In this document: piece after piece, positions 27,217 through 34,983 of the stretch
How positions within the stretch are numbered: position 1 is the first letter of the stretch
Layout: each line of letters begins with the position of its first letter
Assembly (NCBI RefSeq): GCF_004216555.1
Contig: NZ_SGWQ01000009.1
Coordinates: 216,008-280,007 of the forward strand
From: Herbihabitans rhizosphaerae
Lineage (GTDB): Bacteria; Actinomycetota; Actinomycetes; Mycobacteriales; Pseudonocardiaceae
Length of the DNA stretch: 64,000 nt
Direction of reading: 5' to 3'
Position numbers and translations under genes: made by a program
The notes under the pieces: generated by a model
Told to the model about the DNA's origin: nothing
The model's input: only the letters and a program-made list of their open reading frames with translations
Database searches by the model: none

Positions 27217-27321
27217 GGTGGCACAGCGTATGCCGTCACCTCGTCACATCGCGCCGCGCGGCTGTAGGTTCGTGTCAGTTACTGAGTTACGGTCCCGCGC
27301 ACACTCTCGAGGAGGCAGGTC

Positions 27322-27987
27322 GTGCACGTGGTGATCATGGGCTGCGGACGCGTCGGCGCGTCGCTCGCCGCGGCCCTGGAGCGCCTCGACCACACCGTGG
27401 CGGTGATCGACAAGAACGCGCAGTCGTTCCGCAGGCTGGGCAGCGATTTCCACGGTCAGCAGGTGGTCGGCACCGGGTTCGACCGCACGGTGCTCACCGA
27501 GGCGGGCATCGAGCGGGCCGGCGCGTTCGCCGCGGTGTCCAACGGCGACAACTCCAACATCATCTCCGCGCGGGTGGCGCGCGAGACGTTCGGCGTGGAG
27601 CACGTGGTCGCGCGGATCTACGACCCCAAGCGGGCCGAGGTCTACGAGCGGCTCGGCATCCCGACCGTGCCCACCGTGCCGTGGACCACCGACCGTCTCA
27701 TGCGGACACTCCTGCCGGACGGCGTCGCGGCCGCCTGGCGCGACCCCACGGGCAAGGTGGCGGTGCTGCCGCTGCCGTACCACGAGGGCTGGGTCGGCCA
27801 GAGCATCGCCGCGCTCGAAGAAGCGACCGGCAGCCGGGTGGCGTTCGTCATGCGGTTCGGCACCGGTGTGCTGCCCGATCGCAAAACCCTGATCCAGGCC
27901 GACGACCAGGTGTACGTCGCCGCGCTGTCCGGGACGGTCAGCGACACGACGGCCGCGGCGGCGGCGCCGCCCGAGGAGGGACACTGA
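27322..27987 (+). CDS. trkA: TrkA-type potassium uptake regulatory protein (RCK domain)
   Basis: 221 residues from a GTG at 27322, 8 bases after GGAGG. A TrkA-N Rossmann domain (VVIMGCGRVGASLAAALERL, then VIDKNAQSF) binds NAD(H) or nucleotides. A TrkA-C part follows (about 140-205). The protein sits on the cytoplasmic face of potassium transporters and gates them. Its stop overlaps the next gene (TGATG). Divergent from the KimA-like permease across 105 bp. Corresponds to Rv2691 (CeoB). Confidence 0.93.
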   Translation: MHVVIMGCGRVGASLAAALERLDHTVAVIDKNAQSFRRLGSDFHGQQVVGTGFDRTVLTEAGIERAGAFAAVSNGDNSNIISARVARETFGVEHVVARIYDPKRAEVYERLGIPTVPTVPWTTDRLMRTLLPDGVAAAWRDPTGKVAVLPLPYHEGWVGQSIAALEEATGSRVAFVMRFGTGVLPDRKTLIQADDQVYVAALSGTVSDTTAAAAAPPEEGH

Positions 27988-28646
27988 TGCGGGTAGCGAT
28001 CGCGGGAGCCGGCGCGGTTGGGAGGTCGATCGCGGCCGAGCTGGTCGGCTCCGAGCACCAGGTCATGCTGATCGAGCGGGAGGCGGCGAACTTCGAGCCG
28101 CACACCGTCGAGCAGGCAGAATGGGTGCTGGCCGACGCGTGCGAGCTGTCCTCGCTGGAGGAGGCCGGCATCCAGCTGTGCGACGTGGTGATCGCCGCGA
28201 CCGGTGACGACAAGGTCAACCTGGTGGTGTCGCTGCTCGCCAAGACGGAGTTCGCGGTCAAGCGCGTGGTGGCGCGGGTGAACAACCCGTCCAACGAGTG
28301 GCTGTTCAACGAGGCGTGGGGCGTGGACGTCGCGGTGTCCACTCCCCGGGTGCTGGCCGCCATGGTCGAGGAGGCGGTGAGCGTCGGCGGGCTGGTGCAG
28401 TTGCTGACGCTGCGGCAGGGCCAGGCCAACCTGGTGGAGATGACGCTGCCGGAGGACACGCCGTGGGCCGGAAAGCCGGTGCGTGACATCGACCTGCCGC
28501 GCGACGCCGCTCTGGTCACCGTGCTGCGCGGCGGACGGGTGATCGTGCCCCAACCCGACGATGCACTGGAAGCCGGCGACGAGTTGTTGTTCGTCGCGTC
28601 GGCCAATGTCGAAGGAGACATCCGCAAGGCGCTGGGCTCTGGCTGA
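27987..28646 (+). CDS. trkB: TrkA-family potassium regulatory protein, second copy
   Basis: 219 residues. TrkA-N domain with VAIAGAGAVGRSIAAELVGS and MLIEREAANFEPH, then TrkA-C from about 135 (NLVEMTLPEDTPWAGKPVRD to LFVASANVEGDIRKAL). It overlaps trkA by one base and is surely co-translated. The pair matches Rv2691-Rv2692 (CeoB-CeoC). The two proteins probably form a mixed ring that regulates a potassium channel or the neighbouring permease. No TrkH/KtrB membrane subunit is in the window. Confidence 0.92.
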   Translation: MRVAIAGAGAVGRSIAAELVGSEHQVMLIEREAANFEPHTVEQAEWVLADACELSSLEEAGIQLCDVVIAATGDDKVNLVVSLLAKTEFAVKRVVARVNNPSNEWLFNEAWGVDVAVSTPRVLAAMVEEAVSVGGLVQLLTLRQGQANLVEMTLPEDTPWAGKPVRDIDLPRDAALVTVLRGGRVIVPQPDDALEAGDELLFVASANVEGDIRKALGSG

Positions 28647-28701
28647 CTTCTACTGCACAACGTAACGGTCCTGCTACCGTGCCTGTCTATGTGTTGGGGA
28701 T

Positions 28702-28986
28702 TCAGGAACGAAGCTGGCCGAATATGTACATCAACGCGCCAGCGCACAGAAGCAATCCGGCGGCGACGCTCGTACGCACTATCGACTGCCGCTTCGTCTG
28801 CGCGAACCTCGCCGAGACAGCGACTAGCAGTGCGGGCAACCCGCATGCCGCGATCGCGAAGAACCTCGGTTCCGGTGCGATGATCGGCGCAAGAACGCCA
28901 AGGCAGAACCCGCCGATCTCAACACCGAGGATGACCTGTTTGCGAAACCGCAAGAATTCGTCCGGCCCGGCGTGTTTGTACCCCAC
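28702..28986 (-). CDS. Small membrane protein of unknown function
   Basis: 94 residues from a GTG at 28986. Three membrane helices are predicted by eye (VILGVEIGGFCLGVLAPIIA, FFAIAACGLPALLVAVSA, SVAAGLLLCAGALMYIFG). No ribosome site is obvious, so it may be leaderless. It begins 33 bases from the divergent WXG-type gene and shares that gene's lower GC, so I group it with the inserted block. No known family. Confidence 0.5.
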   Translation of the reverse strand: MGYKHAGPDEFLRFRKQVILGVEIGGFCLGVLAPIIAPEPRFFAIAACGLPALLVAVSARFAQTKRQSIVRTSVAAGLLLCAGALMYIFGQLRS

Positions 28987-29019
28987 GGGTACAGAGTATC
29001 AGATCGGAGACAAGCGCCA

Positions 29020-30111
29020 ATGAGTTTCTCGGTGGAGCCCGACGGCGTCGACACGTTCGGAAAGCTGATAACAACCGCTTCCACCAGCGTCAAGGTGATC
29101 CAGCAGTATTTTGACCACTTCATGCAGTTCGAAGGCTCCGGAGGATGGCTCCAGGCGGTCCGCGGCAATCACACGGTGGTAGTAACCGCGGTTTCCCAGA
29201 CCCTCGGTCGCGCCGGCCAAGCGTTGGAGATGTCTGCCATTGAACTTCGCGGTGCCGCCGAGTTCTATCGACGGACCGATGCACAGGCGGCCGGCCGGCT
29301 CGATCGCACATATCCTCCAGGAAGTATGGATGGAAGGCCGCCATTGGATCGAATACCCGCTGGTCCAGTGAATCTGGACTCGATAGGAACCATCGACAAC
29401 ATGCGACGGCATTTGCCAGCACCACCACCGAAACCAGAAGAGTTCACCGACCCACTCAAGTACTTCAACATCGTCGACGATTTCATGAGCCCCACCTGGT
29501 GGATGAACCAGGTGCTCAACGACACGGTGAGAGTCAACCCGCTGGAAGAGACGACCAAGTGGATCGCCGGCGAGTGGGAATCCTACGCACGCTGCGCCAT
29601 GACGTGGAAGTACACGAGTCAGGCGATTCAAGAGGTGCACGACAAGATCAAATTCGGCATGAGCTACGTCGGCTCACTGTGGCATGGCAACGCAGCCGAC
29701 GCCGCCCTCCAGTACTTCGACTACATACTGAAGGCATTGCGCAGCCTCAGAACTGTGACCAACAGTATCCATGAGAAGTACATGGAGATCGCGCGTGGAG
29801 TTTGGCAAGCAGCAAAGAGCCTGGCCGACGTACTCAAGGGTCTCCTTGACAATCTGGTCGTCGCCGGCATCGCACTCATTGCTTCACGCTTCCTCATATG
29901 GACCGGCGTCGGTACCGCCATCAGCTGGGGCGTCGCCGCTCTCCAATGCGTGCGAATAGTCGACCTGTGGCAGGACGCCACTCGCATCCTCACAACGACT
30001 CAGAAGGCGATCCACGGGGTCATGGGATTCGTTCAGTCGATGGAGCCGGAAATCCAGAGCCGACCCATTCCCATGCCGGCGACGGACTACAACCACCCGG
30101 CGGTGAGGTGA
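29020..30111 (+). CDS. WXG/ESX-like helical protein, possible type VII secretion-related
   Basis: 363 residues from the ATG at 29020, which follows GGAG. It is largely alpha-helical: an N-terminal helical hairpin of about 100 residues (VDTFGKLITTASTSVKVIQQ) and a second around 205-280 with a WXG-type turn, SLWHGNAADAALQYFDYILK. A hydrophobic stretch (NLVVAGIALIASRFLIW) near 290 could insert in a membrane. Such proteins are often exported by, or anchor to, type VII systems. Codon use is less GC-rich than the flanking conserved genes, pointing to horizontal acquisition. The next two genes follow with no gap. Confidence 0.72.
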   Translation: MSFSVEPDGVDTFGKLITTASTSVKVIQQYFDHFMQFEGSGGWLQAVRGNHTVVVTAVSQTLGRAGQALEMSAIELRGAAEFYRRTDAQAAGRLDRTYPPGSMDGRPPLDRIPAGPVNLDSIGTIDNMRRHLPAPPPKPEEFTDPLKYFNIVDDFMSPTWWMNQVLNDTVRVNPLEETTKWIAGEWESYARCAMTWKYTSQAIQEVHDKIKFGMSYVGSLWHGNAADAALQYFDYILKALRSLRTVTNSIHEKYMEIARGVWQAAKSLADVLKGLLDNLVVAGIALIASRFLIWTGVGTAISWGVAALQCVRIVDLWQDATRILTTTQKAIHGVMGFVQSMEPEIQSRPIPMPATDYNHPAVR

Positions 30112-30112
30112 C

Positions 30113-30637
30113 ATGGCGTACGACCCATTGCAGGGCATGAGCCTCGGTCTCGACGACAAGGCATTTCTCCGCAAGACGCTCCGCGAACTCGCCGAGGACC
30201 GCAAACATCCTGTCGGACAACTTGCACGCGATGTCCTGTCCGGCAAGACCAGCCTGAAAGCGGCGCTGTCCTCGCCCGAATCCGAGGCTGTGTTCCGGGA
30301 GGCGCACCGCGAGTTCAGCGAGTGGAATCGCGACCTGTCCGACGAGGAACGCGAGCGACAGCTCGAGCGGGCGAAGACGCACCTCCAAGAGATCCGCATC
30401 GAAGAGGACGCGCGCGAAGCGGGTGTGCGGTTGCCCAGGCCGGTCGACGACACCGACGACGAGCCGCCGGCGAACGTACTCAGGCGCGGCTCGACGACCC
30501 AGCGGGGCGGCGAGCAGCAAGCTCAGGCCCGGCGCAGCAGGCCGGCGCCGGCTGCTGGCGACGAGGATGAAGACGTGCAACGCAGCTTCGTCAAGCGCGG
30601 CATCCCCGGGTTGGAGGGGCGGCCCAAGAAATGGTGA
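30113..30637 (+). CDS. Charged hypothetical protein of the WXG-type operon
   Basis: 174 residues, starting one base after the upstream stop. The N-terminal 110 residues are helical and highly charged (EWNRDLSDEERERQLERAKT); the C-terminal 60 residues are disordered, rich in Arg, Gln and Asp, and end in PKKW. No signal peptide or membrane helix. Its stop overlaps the next gene's start. It may be a chaperone or partner for the WXG-like protein, but that is only from position. Confidence 0.68.
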   Translation: MAYDPLQGMSLGLDDKAFLRKTLRELAEDRKHPVGQLARDVLSGKTSLKAALSSPESEAVFREAHREFSEWNRDLSDEERERQLERAKTHLQEIRIEEDAREAGVRLPRPVDDTDDEPPANVLRRGSTTQRGGEQQAQARRSRPAPAAGDEDEDVQRSFVKRGIPGLEGRPKKW

Positions 30638-31224
30638 GCCGAGTCCACATTGCCGCCACCGTAGCCGGCCTGATCAGTGTGCTCGCGGCCTGCGGCCAGA
30701 CCGACGGCGTGCGGCCCTCGGATACGCGGAAGGCGCCAACGCCGGCGACCGGCACACCCGCCGAACCATTGCCGACCGGCCCGTTCGCTCCCCCGGTGAC
30801 GGAATGGGCGGTCGCCTTCTGTACAGCGGTCGGGCACATCAACGGGGCGACCGGCGGGCAACCGGACAACGATCCTCGCGCCTGGGCCATCGCGGAGCTG
30901 ACTCAGCTCGGCGACGGTGTCGGCACCGCGATCACAGGGCTCAGCCAACTCCAGCCTTCACCGGTCCTCGGCGGCGACGACGCGGTCCGACGGCTGATCG
31001 GGAAGTTCACCACCGAGCGCGCCTGGCTGACCGAGTCACGCGACCGGTTGAGCCGAACGAGCGGGGGCGATCAAGCCGGCATGGGGCGCACGCTTGGCGA
31101 GGTCATGCCGAGACGTGCCGCGTTCACGGCTCGACCACTCGACGGCGTGGCCATCCCCGGTGAGATTCGTGGTGCCGCGGCACGCTCCGGCCAATGCCCG
31201 TACATCGGCGGATTTCCCCGCTAA
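30631..31224 (+). CDS. Lipoprotein of the WXG-type operon
   Basis: 197 residues from the ATG at 30631 (a GTG follows immediately), after GGAGGGG. Lipoprotein signal with lipobox LAAC (Cys21). A Pro/Thr spacer leads to a helical domain of about 130 residues (WAVAFCTAVGHINGATG, LIGKFTTERAWLTESRDRL) with two further cysteines. The arrangement WXG-like protein, charged protein, lipoprotein looks like a compact surface-associated module. Unknown function. Confidence 0.72.
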   Translation: MVSRVHIAATVAGLISVLAACGQTDGVRPSDTRKAPTPATGTPAEPLPTGPFAPPVTEWAVAFCTAVGHINGATGGQPDNDPRAWAIAELTQLGDGVGTAITGLSQLQPSPVLGGDDAVRRLIGKFTTERAWLTESRDRLSRTSGGDQAGMGRTLGEVMPRRAAFTARPLDGVAIPGEIRGAAARSGQCPYIGGFPR

Positions 31225-31253
31225 AGCCCTCGGCCAGCTCTTGCAATTCCCCA

Positions 31254-31273
31254 GTTAAACGTTAAACGTTCAC
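31254..31273. promoter_or_regulatory. GTTAAAC direct repeats upstream of second protease
   Basis: Two perfect GTTAAAC heptamers (31254-31260, 31261-31267) and a related GTTCAC run head to tail, 88 bp before the protease start. Tandem heptamers are typical activator or repressor sites. The surrounding 31225-31360 gap has no other recognised element. Confidence 0.35.
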
Positions 31274-31360
31274 GACTTTAGCATCTTTCTGCGGCCTGAC
31301 CTGCGACTTTACCGTGCGACTCGAACGGGTAAACCCCGGACGAAATCGCAAGGAGTCGGC

Positions 31361-32143
31361 ATGTCCCCGAAAAGATTGTCAAGCAAATTCGTTAGAGTGG
31401 GTATACGCATTGCGTGTGTTTCCGCCGGATTGTCGCTACTACTCACCGGAAGTCAGGTAGCCCACGCATCGACGGGCTCGCTGGGCGACGGACCGGGCGG
31501 TCAGGCGCAGCCGAGGATCATAGGCGGGCACGACGCGACCGAGACGTACTCGTTCATGGTCGCGCTGAACAACGGCTGCGGCGGCAGCCTCGTCGCTCCG
31601 CAGTGGATCGTGACGGCCACCCACTGCGGTGGGGCGAGCAGCGGCCGGGTCGGCTCCACACAGCACAGCTCCGGTGGCGAGACGGTGCGGATCGACCGTC
31701 GCGTCGGCAAGCCGGGAACCGACCTCACCATGATGCACCTGTCGGCGCCCGCGCAGTCCACACCGGTCAAGATGGCGGAGAGCAACCCGTCCCCCGGCAC
31801 GACGGCCCGGCTGATCGGCTGGGGCTGCACCAGTTGGCCCAACTGCAACACCCCGGAGACGCTGCAGGAGATCGACCTCGCGGTGCTGCCGAGCAGCGAC
31901 TGCTTCGCCGGTGGCGGCGCCAGGGACGACGTGTGCATCGACGGCGACCGCGGCCACTCGGCGTGCCACGGTGACTCAGGCGGGCCGGCGCTGGTCGGCT
32001 CCTCCGGCAACTGGACGCTCGTCGGCGAGACGCACGGCCCGGGCGACAACAACGGCGAGTGCGCCACGACGACGCTCTACACGGGCATCGCCCCGCACCT
32101 GTCGTGGATCAAGCAGCAGATCGGCTCCACGGACCGAAGTTAG
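31361..32143 (+). CDS. Secreted trypsin-like serine protease
   Basis: 260 residues. A long signal peptide ends near ASTG (about 37), then a short propeptide and IIGG at 53-56. The triad is His88 (TATHC), Asp121 (GTDLTMMH) and Ser206 (GDSGGP), all present. It is closely similar to residues 1-245 of the protease at 22915-24009, including rare identical stretches such as FMVALNNGCGGSLVAPQWIV, but it stops before the P-domain. A SD-like AAGGAG precedes the ATG by 7 bases. It is a separate unit ended by a perfect hairpin. Confidence 0.94.
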   Translation: MSPKRLSSKFVRVGIRIACVSAGLSLLLTGSQVAHASTGSLGDGPGGQAQPRIIGGHDATETYSFMVALNNGCGGSLVAPQWIVTATHCGGASSGRVGSTQHSSGGETVRIDRRVGKPGTDLTMMHLSAPAQSTPVKMAESNPSPGTTARLIGWGCTSWPNCNTPETLQEIDLAVLPSSDCFAGGGARDDVCIDGDRGHSACHGDSGGPALVGSSGNWTLVGETHGPGDNNGECATTTLYTGIAPHLSWIKQQIGSTDRS

Positions 32144-32151
32144 CTCCATGT

Positions 32152-32189
32152 CGTTCGGGAACCGGCGTCAGCGACTCGGTTCCCGAACG
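32152..32189. terminator. Bidirectional hairpin terminator
   Basis: Perfect 13-bp arms CGTTCGGGAACCG (32152-32164) and CGGTTCCCGAACG (32177-32189) around a 12-base loop, lying between the convergent protease and desaturase genes. Confidence 0.75.
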
Positions 32190-32206
32190 GCCGGCCACAG
32201 AGAGCG

Positions 32207-33154
32207 TCAGTCGGTGCGGAGCTTGGCCAGACGCTGCGGCGTGGGCCAGCGGACATCGGTCGCCCAGCCGAACTTCTCGAAGATCCAGATCAGCCGCGCG
32301 GAGATGTCCAACTGGCCGCGCAGCACGCCGTGCCGGGCGCAGGTCGGGTCGGCGTGGTGGGAGTTGTGCCACGACTCGCCGAAGGACAGGATCGCCAGCG
32401 GCCAGAAGTTCGCGGCCTTGTCGCGGCTCTTGAACGGGCGCTCGCCCATCATGTGGCAGATCGAGTTCACCGACCAGGTCACGTGGTGCAGCAGCGCGAT
32501 GCGCACCAGACCGGCCCAGAAGAACCCGGTCAGCGCGCCCCACCAGGACCAGGTGATCAGTCCGCCGAGCACACCGGGAGCGAGCACCGTGGTGGCCGTC
32601 CACAGCACGAAGTGCTTGTCCACGGCCTGGATGTCCTTGTCGGCCAGCAGGTCCGGCGCGAACCGCTCGACGTTGGTCTTGCTGCGGTCGAACAGCCAGC
32701 CCATGTGCGCGTGCCCGAACCCCTTGGCCAGCGCCCAGGGTGAGGTGCCGAACAGCCAGGGTGAGTGCGGGTCACCCTCACGGTCGGAGAACGCGTGGTG
32801 GCGGCGGTGGTCGGCGACCCAGTCGGTCACGGTGCCCTGCACGGCGAGGTTGCCGCTGAGCGCGAGCACGATCTTCAGCCAGCGCTTGGGTTTGAACGAG
32901 CCGTGCGTGAACAGGCGGTGGTACCCCACGGTCACGCCGAGGCCGCTCATGACGAAGAAGCCCGCGCCGAGTGCGATGTCGGTCCAGCCAAGGCCCCAGC
33001 CCCAGGCGAACGGCACAGCGGTGATCAGGGCGAGCAGCGGGATGATCACGAAGGCTTTGACGGCGATGTACTGCCCGATCGAGCGCTGGCCGTCGGTGAT
33101 CGGCTTCTTGTCCTTGGCAGGCGGAGGCGGTGACGCCTCGAGGACGGTTGTCAT
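32207..33154 (-). CDS. Acyl-CoA (delta-9 type) fatty acid desaturase
   Basis: 315 residues, integral membrane di-iron desaturase. The three histidine boxes are HRLFTH, HRRHH and HNSHH, with an additional conserved His-containing NSICHMMG segment. At least four membrane helices are visible. It introduces a double bond into acyl chains using oxygen and an electron donor; no reductase partner (as in Rv3230c-DesA3) is adjacent. The ATG at 33154 follows GAGG. A palindrome 46 bp upstream (33200-33215) is a likely repressor site, since desaturases are commonly regulated by TetR-type lipid sensors. Confidence 0.93.
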   Translation of the reverse strand: MTTVLEASPPPPAKDKKPITDGQRSIGQYIAVKAFVIIPLLALITAVPFAWGWGLGWTDIALGAGFFVMSGLGVTVGYHRLFTHGSFKPKRWLKIVLALSGNLAVQGTVTDWVADHRRHHAFSDREGDPHSPWLFGTSPWALAKGFGHAHMGWLFDRSKTNVERFAPDLLADKDIQAVDKHFVLWTATTVLAPGVLGGLITWSWWGALTGFFWAGLVRIALLHHVTWSVNSICHMMGERPFKSRDKAANFWPLAILSFGESWHNSHHADPTCARHGVLRGQLDISARLIWIFEKFGWATDVRWPTPQRLAKLRTD

Positions 33155-33199
33155 GAAGTTCAACCTCGACTCTTCGGCGTACCGAGTGATCTTCCTACG

Positions 33200-33215
33200 C
33201 TTACGTAACCGTAAG
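33200..33215. promoter_or_regulatory. Palindrome upstream of desaturase
   Basis: CTTACG-TAAC-CGTAAG, perfect 6-bp arms with a 4-base spacer, 46 bp before the desaturase start. This size and AT content suit a TetR-type fatty-acid-responsive regulator, which is not in the window. Confidence 0.5.
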
Positions 33216-33381
33216 TCTAACGCGGTGTCGGCGACTAGCTCCTCCGCGTGAACGTCCAGCGACGATCTCACTACACTCTGACGGCTCACGAGCGGAGCAG
33301 TCAGGAGAGCTACCACCACCATCCGAATCGTCGTGGCCGACGTGATGATGGAGAGGTGACACAGGCACCGAGAACGGTGCG

Positions 33382-33753
33382 CTACAGCGAATAGGGGCCG
33401 AATCGCGCCCAGGCGATAACGCCGGCGAGCACCAGGAGACCGACGTTCGCGCCGAGGTTCGACCATTCCTTGCGGCGCGCGTGCGTCATTCCGGCGCCGA
33501 TCATCAGCAGGCCGATCCCCACCGCGGCGAGCGGCGTGAGCACCGGCGCGATCTTCGTGGCAGCCGGCAACACCAACCCGAGCGCGGCCAGCACCTCGAG
33601 GCCGCCGATCGCCTTCACGGAGCCGTCGCCGAAATCGTCCACCCACGGCATCGGGCCGGCCAGCTTGGCCCGAGGCGTGATCACCTTCGCCAGACCGGCC
33701 CCGAGGAACGCCACCGCCAGCAGGATCTGCAGCACCCACACGAACGTGTTCAC
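33382..33753 (-). CDS. DoxX family membrane protein
   Basis: 123 residues with four membrane helices. The DoxX pattern is clear: FVWVLQILLAVAFLGAGLAK near the start, GGLEVLAALGLVLP in the middle and a final helix VGLLVLAGVIAWARF. DoxX-like proteins are linked to thiol and oxidative stress or quinone chemistry, but the role of this one is open. The start is a GTG at 33753. It lies downstream of the OB-fold/DUF3159 pair on the same strand with a 19-bp gap, so it may share their transcript. Confidence 0.82.
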   Translation of the reverse strand: MNTFVWVLQILLAVAFLGAGLAKVITPRAKLAGPMPWVDDFGDGSVKAIGGLEVLAALGLVLPAATKIAPVLTPLAAVGIGLLMIGAGMTHARRKEWSNLGANVGLLVLAGVIAWARFGPYSL

Positions 33754-33772
33754 CGCTCAGCCCTCCAGCAGG

Positions 33773-34501
33773 TCAGTGCTCTGCCGCGGCCGGGTCGCCG
33801 TACTTGGACCGCAGCCGCGCCTCCGCCTCGTCGTCCGACTCCTCCGGCTCCTTGTCGGACTCCAGCAGGTGCCGCCGCTTGTCCGCCCTGCGCACCGCCC
33901 ACACGGTGACCAGCAGCGCGACGATCATCAGCGGGTAGCCCATCGCGAGCTTGGCGATCCCGAGCAGCGTGGTCTGGTCGGTGTCGTACAGCCAGCGCTG
34001 CACGATGAACCGCGCGCCGAACACCGCCGCCCAGGTGAGCGTGGCGATGTCGTACCCGATCACCGACTTGCGGTCGGCGCGCCAGCCCTTGCCGTGGCTG
34101 TTCAGCGACGACCAGATCACGCCGACCAGCGGCCAGCGCACCAGCGTCGAAGCGAGGAACAGGCTGCCGTAGATCAGACTCGCCCAGATGCCGAACAGGA
34201 AGAAGCCCTTCGCCGACCCGGTCCGGTAGGCGATGAACGCGGCGATGGCCACGCCGAAGAACCCGGAGATCGCCGGCTGCAGCGGCTCCTTGCGCACCAT
34301 GCGGACCACGGTGATCAGCACCGCGGTGCCGAGCGCGCACCAGATCGCCGGCATCAGCCCCCACAGCGTGTTCGCCAGCACGAACACCACGATCGGCACC
34401 GACGAGTAGATCAGGCCGCCGATCCCGCCCATCTGCTCCAGCAGTGTGCCGGGCTCGCGGTCGTCGCCTTGGTCGTCGGCGCTGTCGTGTTTGTCGCTCA
34501 T
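33773..34501 (-). CDS. DUF3159 family integral membrane protein
   Basis: 242 residues. About six membrane helices between residues 30 and 210, with charged cytoplasmic ends (N-terminal SDKHDSADDQGDDREP, C-terminal KEPEESDDEAEARLRSKYGD). The segments GGLIYSSVPIVVFVLANTLW and SGFFGVAIAAFIAYRTGSAK fit DUF3159, the family of Rv2693c. Function unknown. The start overlaps the stop of the OB-fold gene (ATGA), as in other actinobacteria where the two are always paired. Confidence 0.9.
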   Translation of the reverse strand: MSDKHDSADDQGDDREPGTLLEQMGGIGGLIYSSVPIVVFVLANTLWGLMPAIWCALGTAVLITVVRMVRKEPLQPAISGFFGVAIAAFIAYRTGSAKGFFLFGIWASLIYGSLFLASTLVRWPLVGVIWSSLNSHGKGWRADRKSVIGYDIATLTWAAVFGARFIVQRWLYDTDQTTLLGIAKLAMGYPLMIVALLVTVWAVRRADKRRHLLESDKEPEESDDEAEARLRSKYGDPAAAEH

Positions 34502-34875
34502 GTAGCCGTCTGCAACTCGTAGTAGGGGTTGTAGAGAACCTTGTGCCCGTCACGCACCGCGATCCGGCCCTTGGCCTTGACCGTGCGGCCCGGCTCGATT
34601 CCCGGGATCCGCCGCCGTCCGAGCCAGACTAGTGTGACGCCTTCGGTGCCGTCGAACAGCTCCGCCTCGAGCGTGGCCGTCGCGTCCTTCGGCGACAGTT
34701 CCACGGTGCGCAGGCGGCCTAAGACGGTCACTTCCTCGCCGGACCGGCAGTCGCACGCGCGCTGGGCACCGCTGGCCTCCGCCTTTTGGGAGAGGTCGTC
34801 GGCGTCGAGCTCCTCGACATCGCTGGTCAGCTTCCGCACGAGGCGACGCCAGCGGCTGTCCCCCTTGGTCGCCAT
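34498..34875 (-). CDS. OB-fold nucleic-acid-binding-type protein
   Basis: 125 residues from the ATG at 34875, 5 bases after AGGAG. The core from about 45 is an OB-fold: EVTVLGRLRTVELSPKD, ATLEAELFDGTEGVTLVWLG, IPGIEPGRTVKAKGRIAVRD and HKVLYNPYYEL. This matches Rv2694c and RecG/RecJ-type OB modules. It probably binds single-stranded nucleic acid, though no partner is known. Coupled to the DUF3159 gene. Confidence 0.87.
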   Translation of the reverse strand: MATKGDSRWRRLVRKLTSDVEELDADDLSQKAEASGAQRACDCRSGEEVTVLGRLRTVELSPKDATATLEAELFDGTEGVTLVWLGRRRIPGIEPGRTVKAKGRIAVRDGHKVLYNPYYELQTAT

Positions 34876-34983
34876 CAAAGCTCCTGACAGTCAACGGGCC
34901 GGCCCCGACTCCGGCCCTCGCATTCGCAAGGGTAGCCGCGTGCGAGCATCATTCACCCCTCCGTTCGTAGAGGAGATTGACAC

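Noticed and set aside
25282..27267. 661-codon plus-strand open frame opposite the APC permease
   Set aside because: His/Arg/Gln-rich translation with no family features; the minus strand has a clear 12-helix permease.
27217..27321. Possible ydaO (c-di-AMP) riboswitch before the KimA-like permease
   Set aside because: Only 105 bp are shared by two divergent promoters, and I could not find the conserved riboswitch core.
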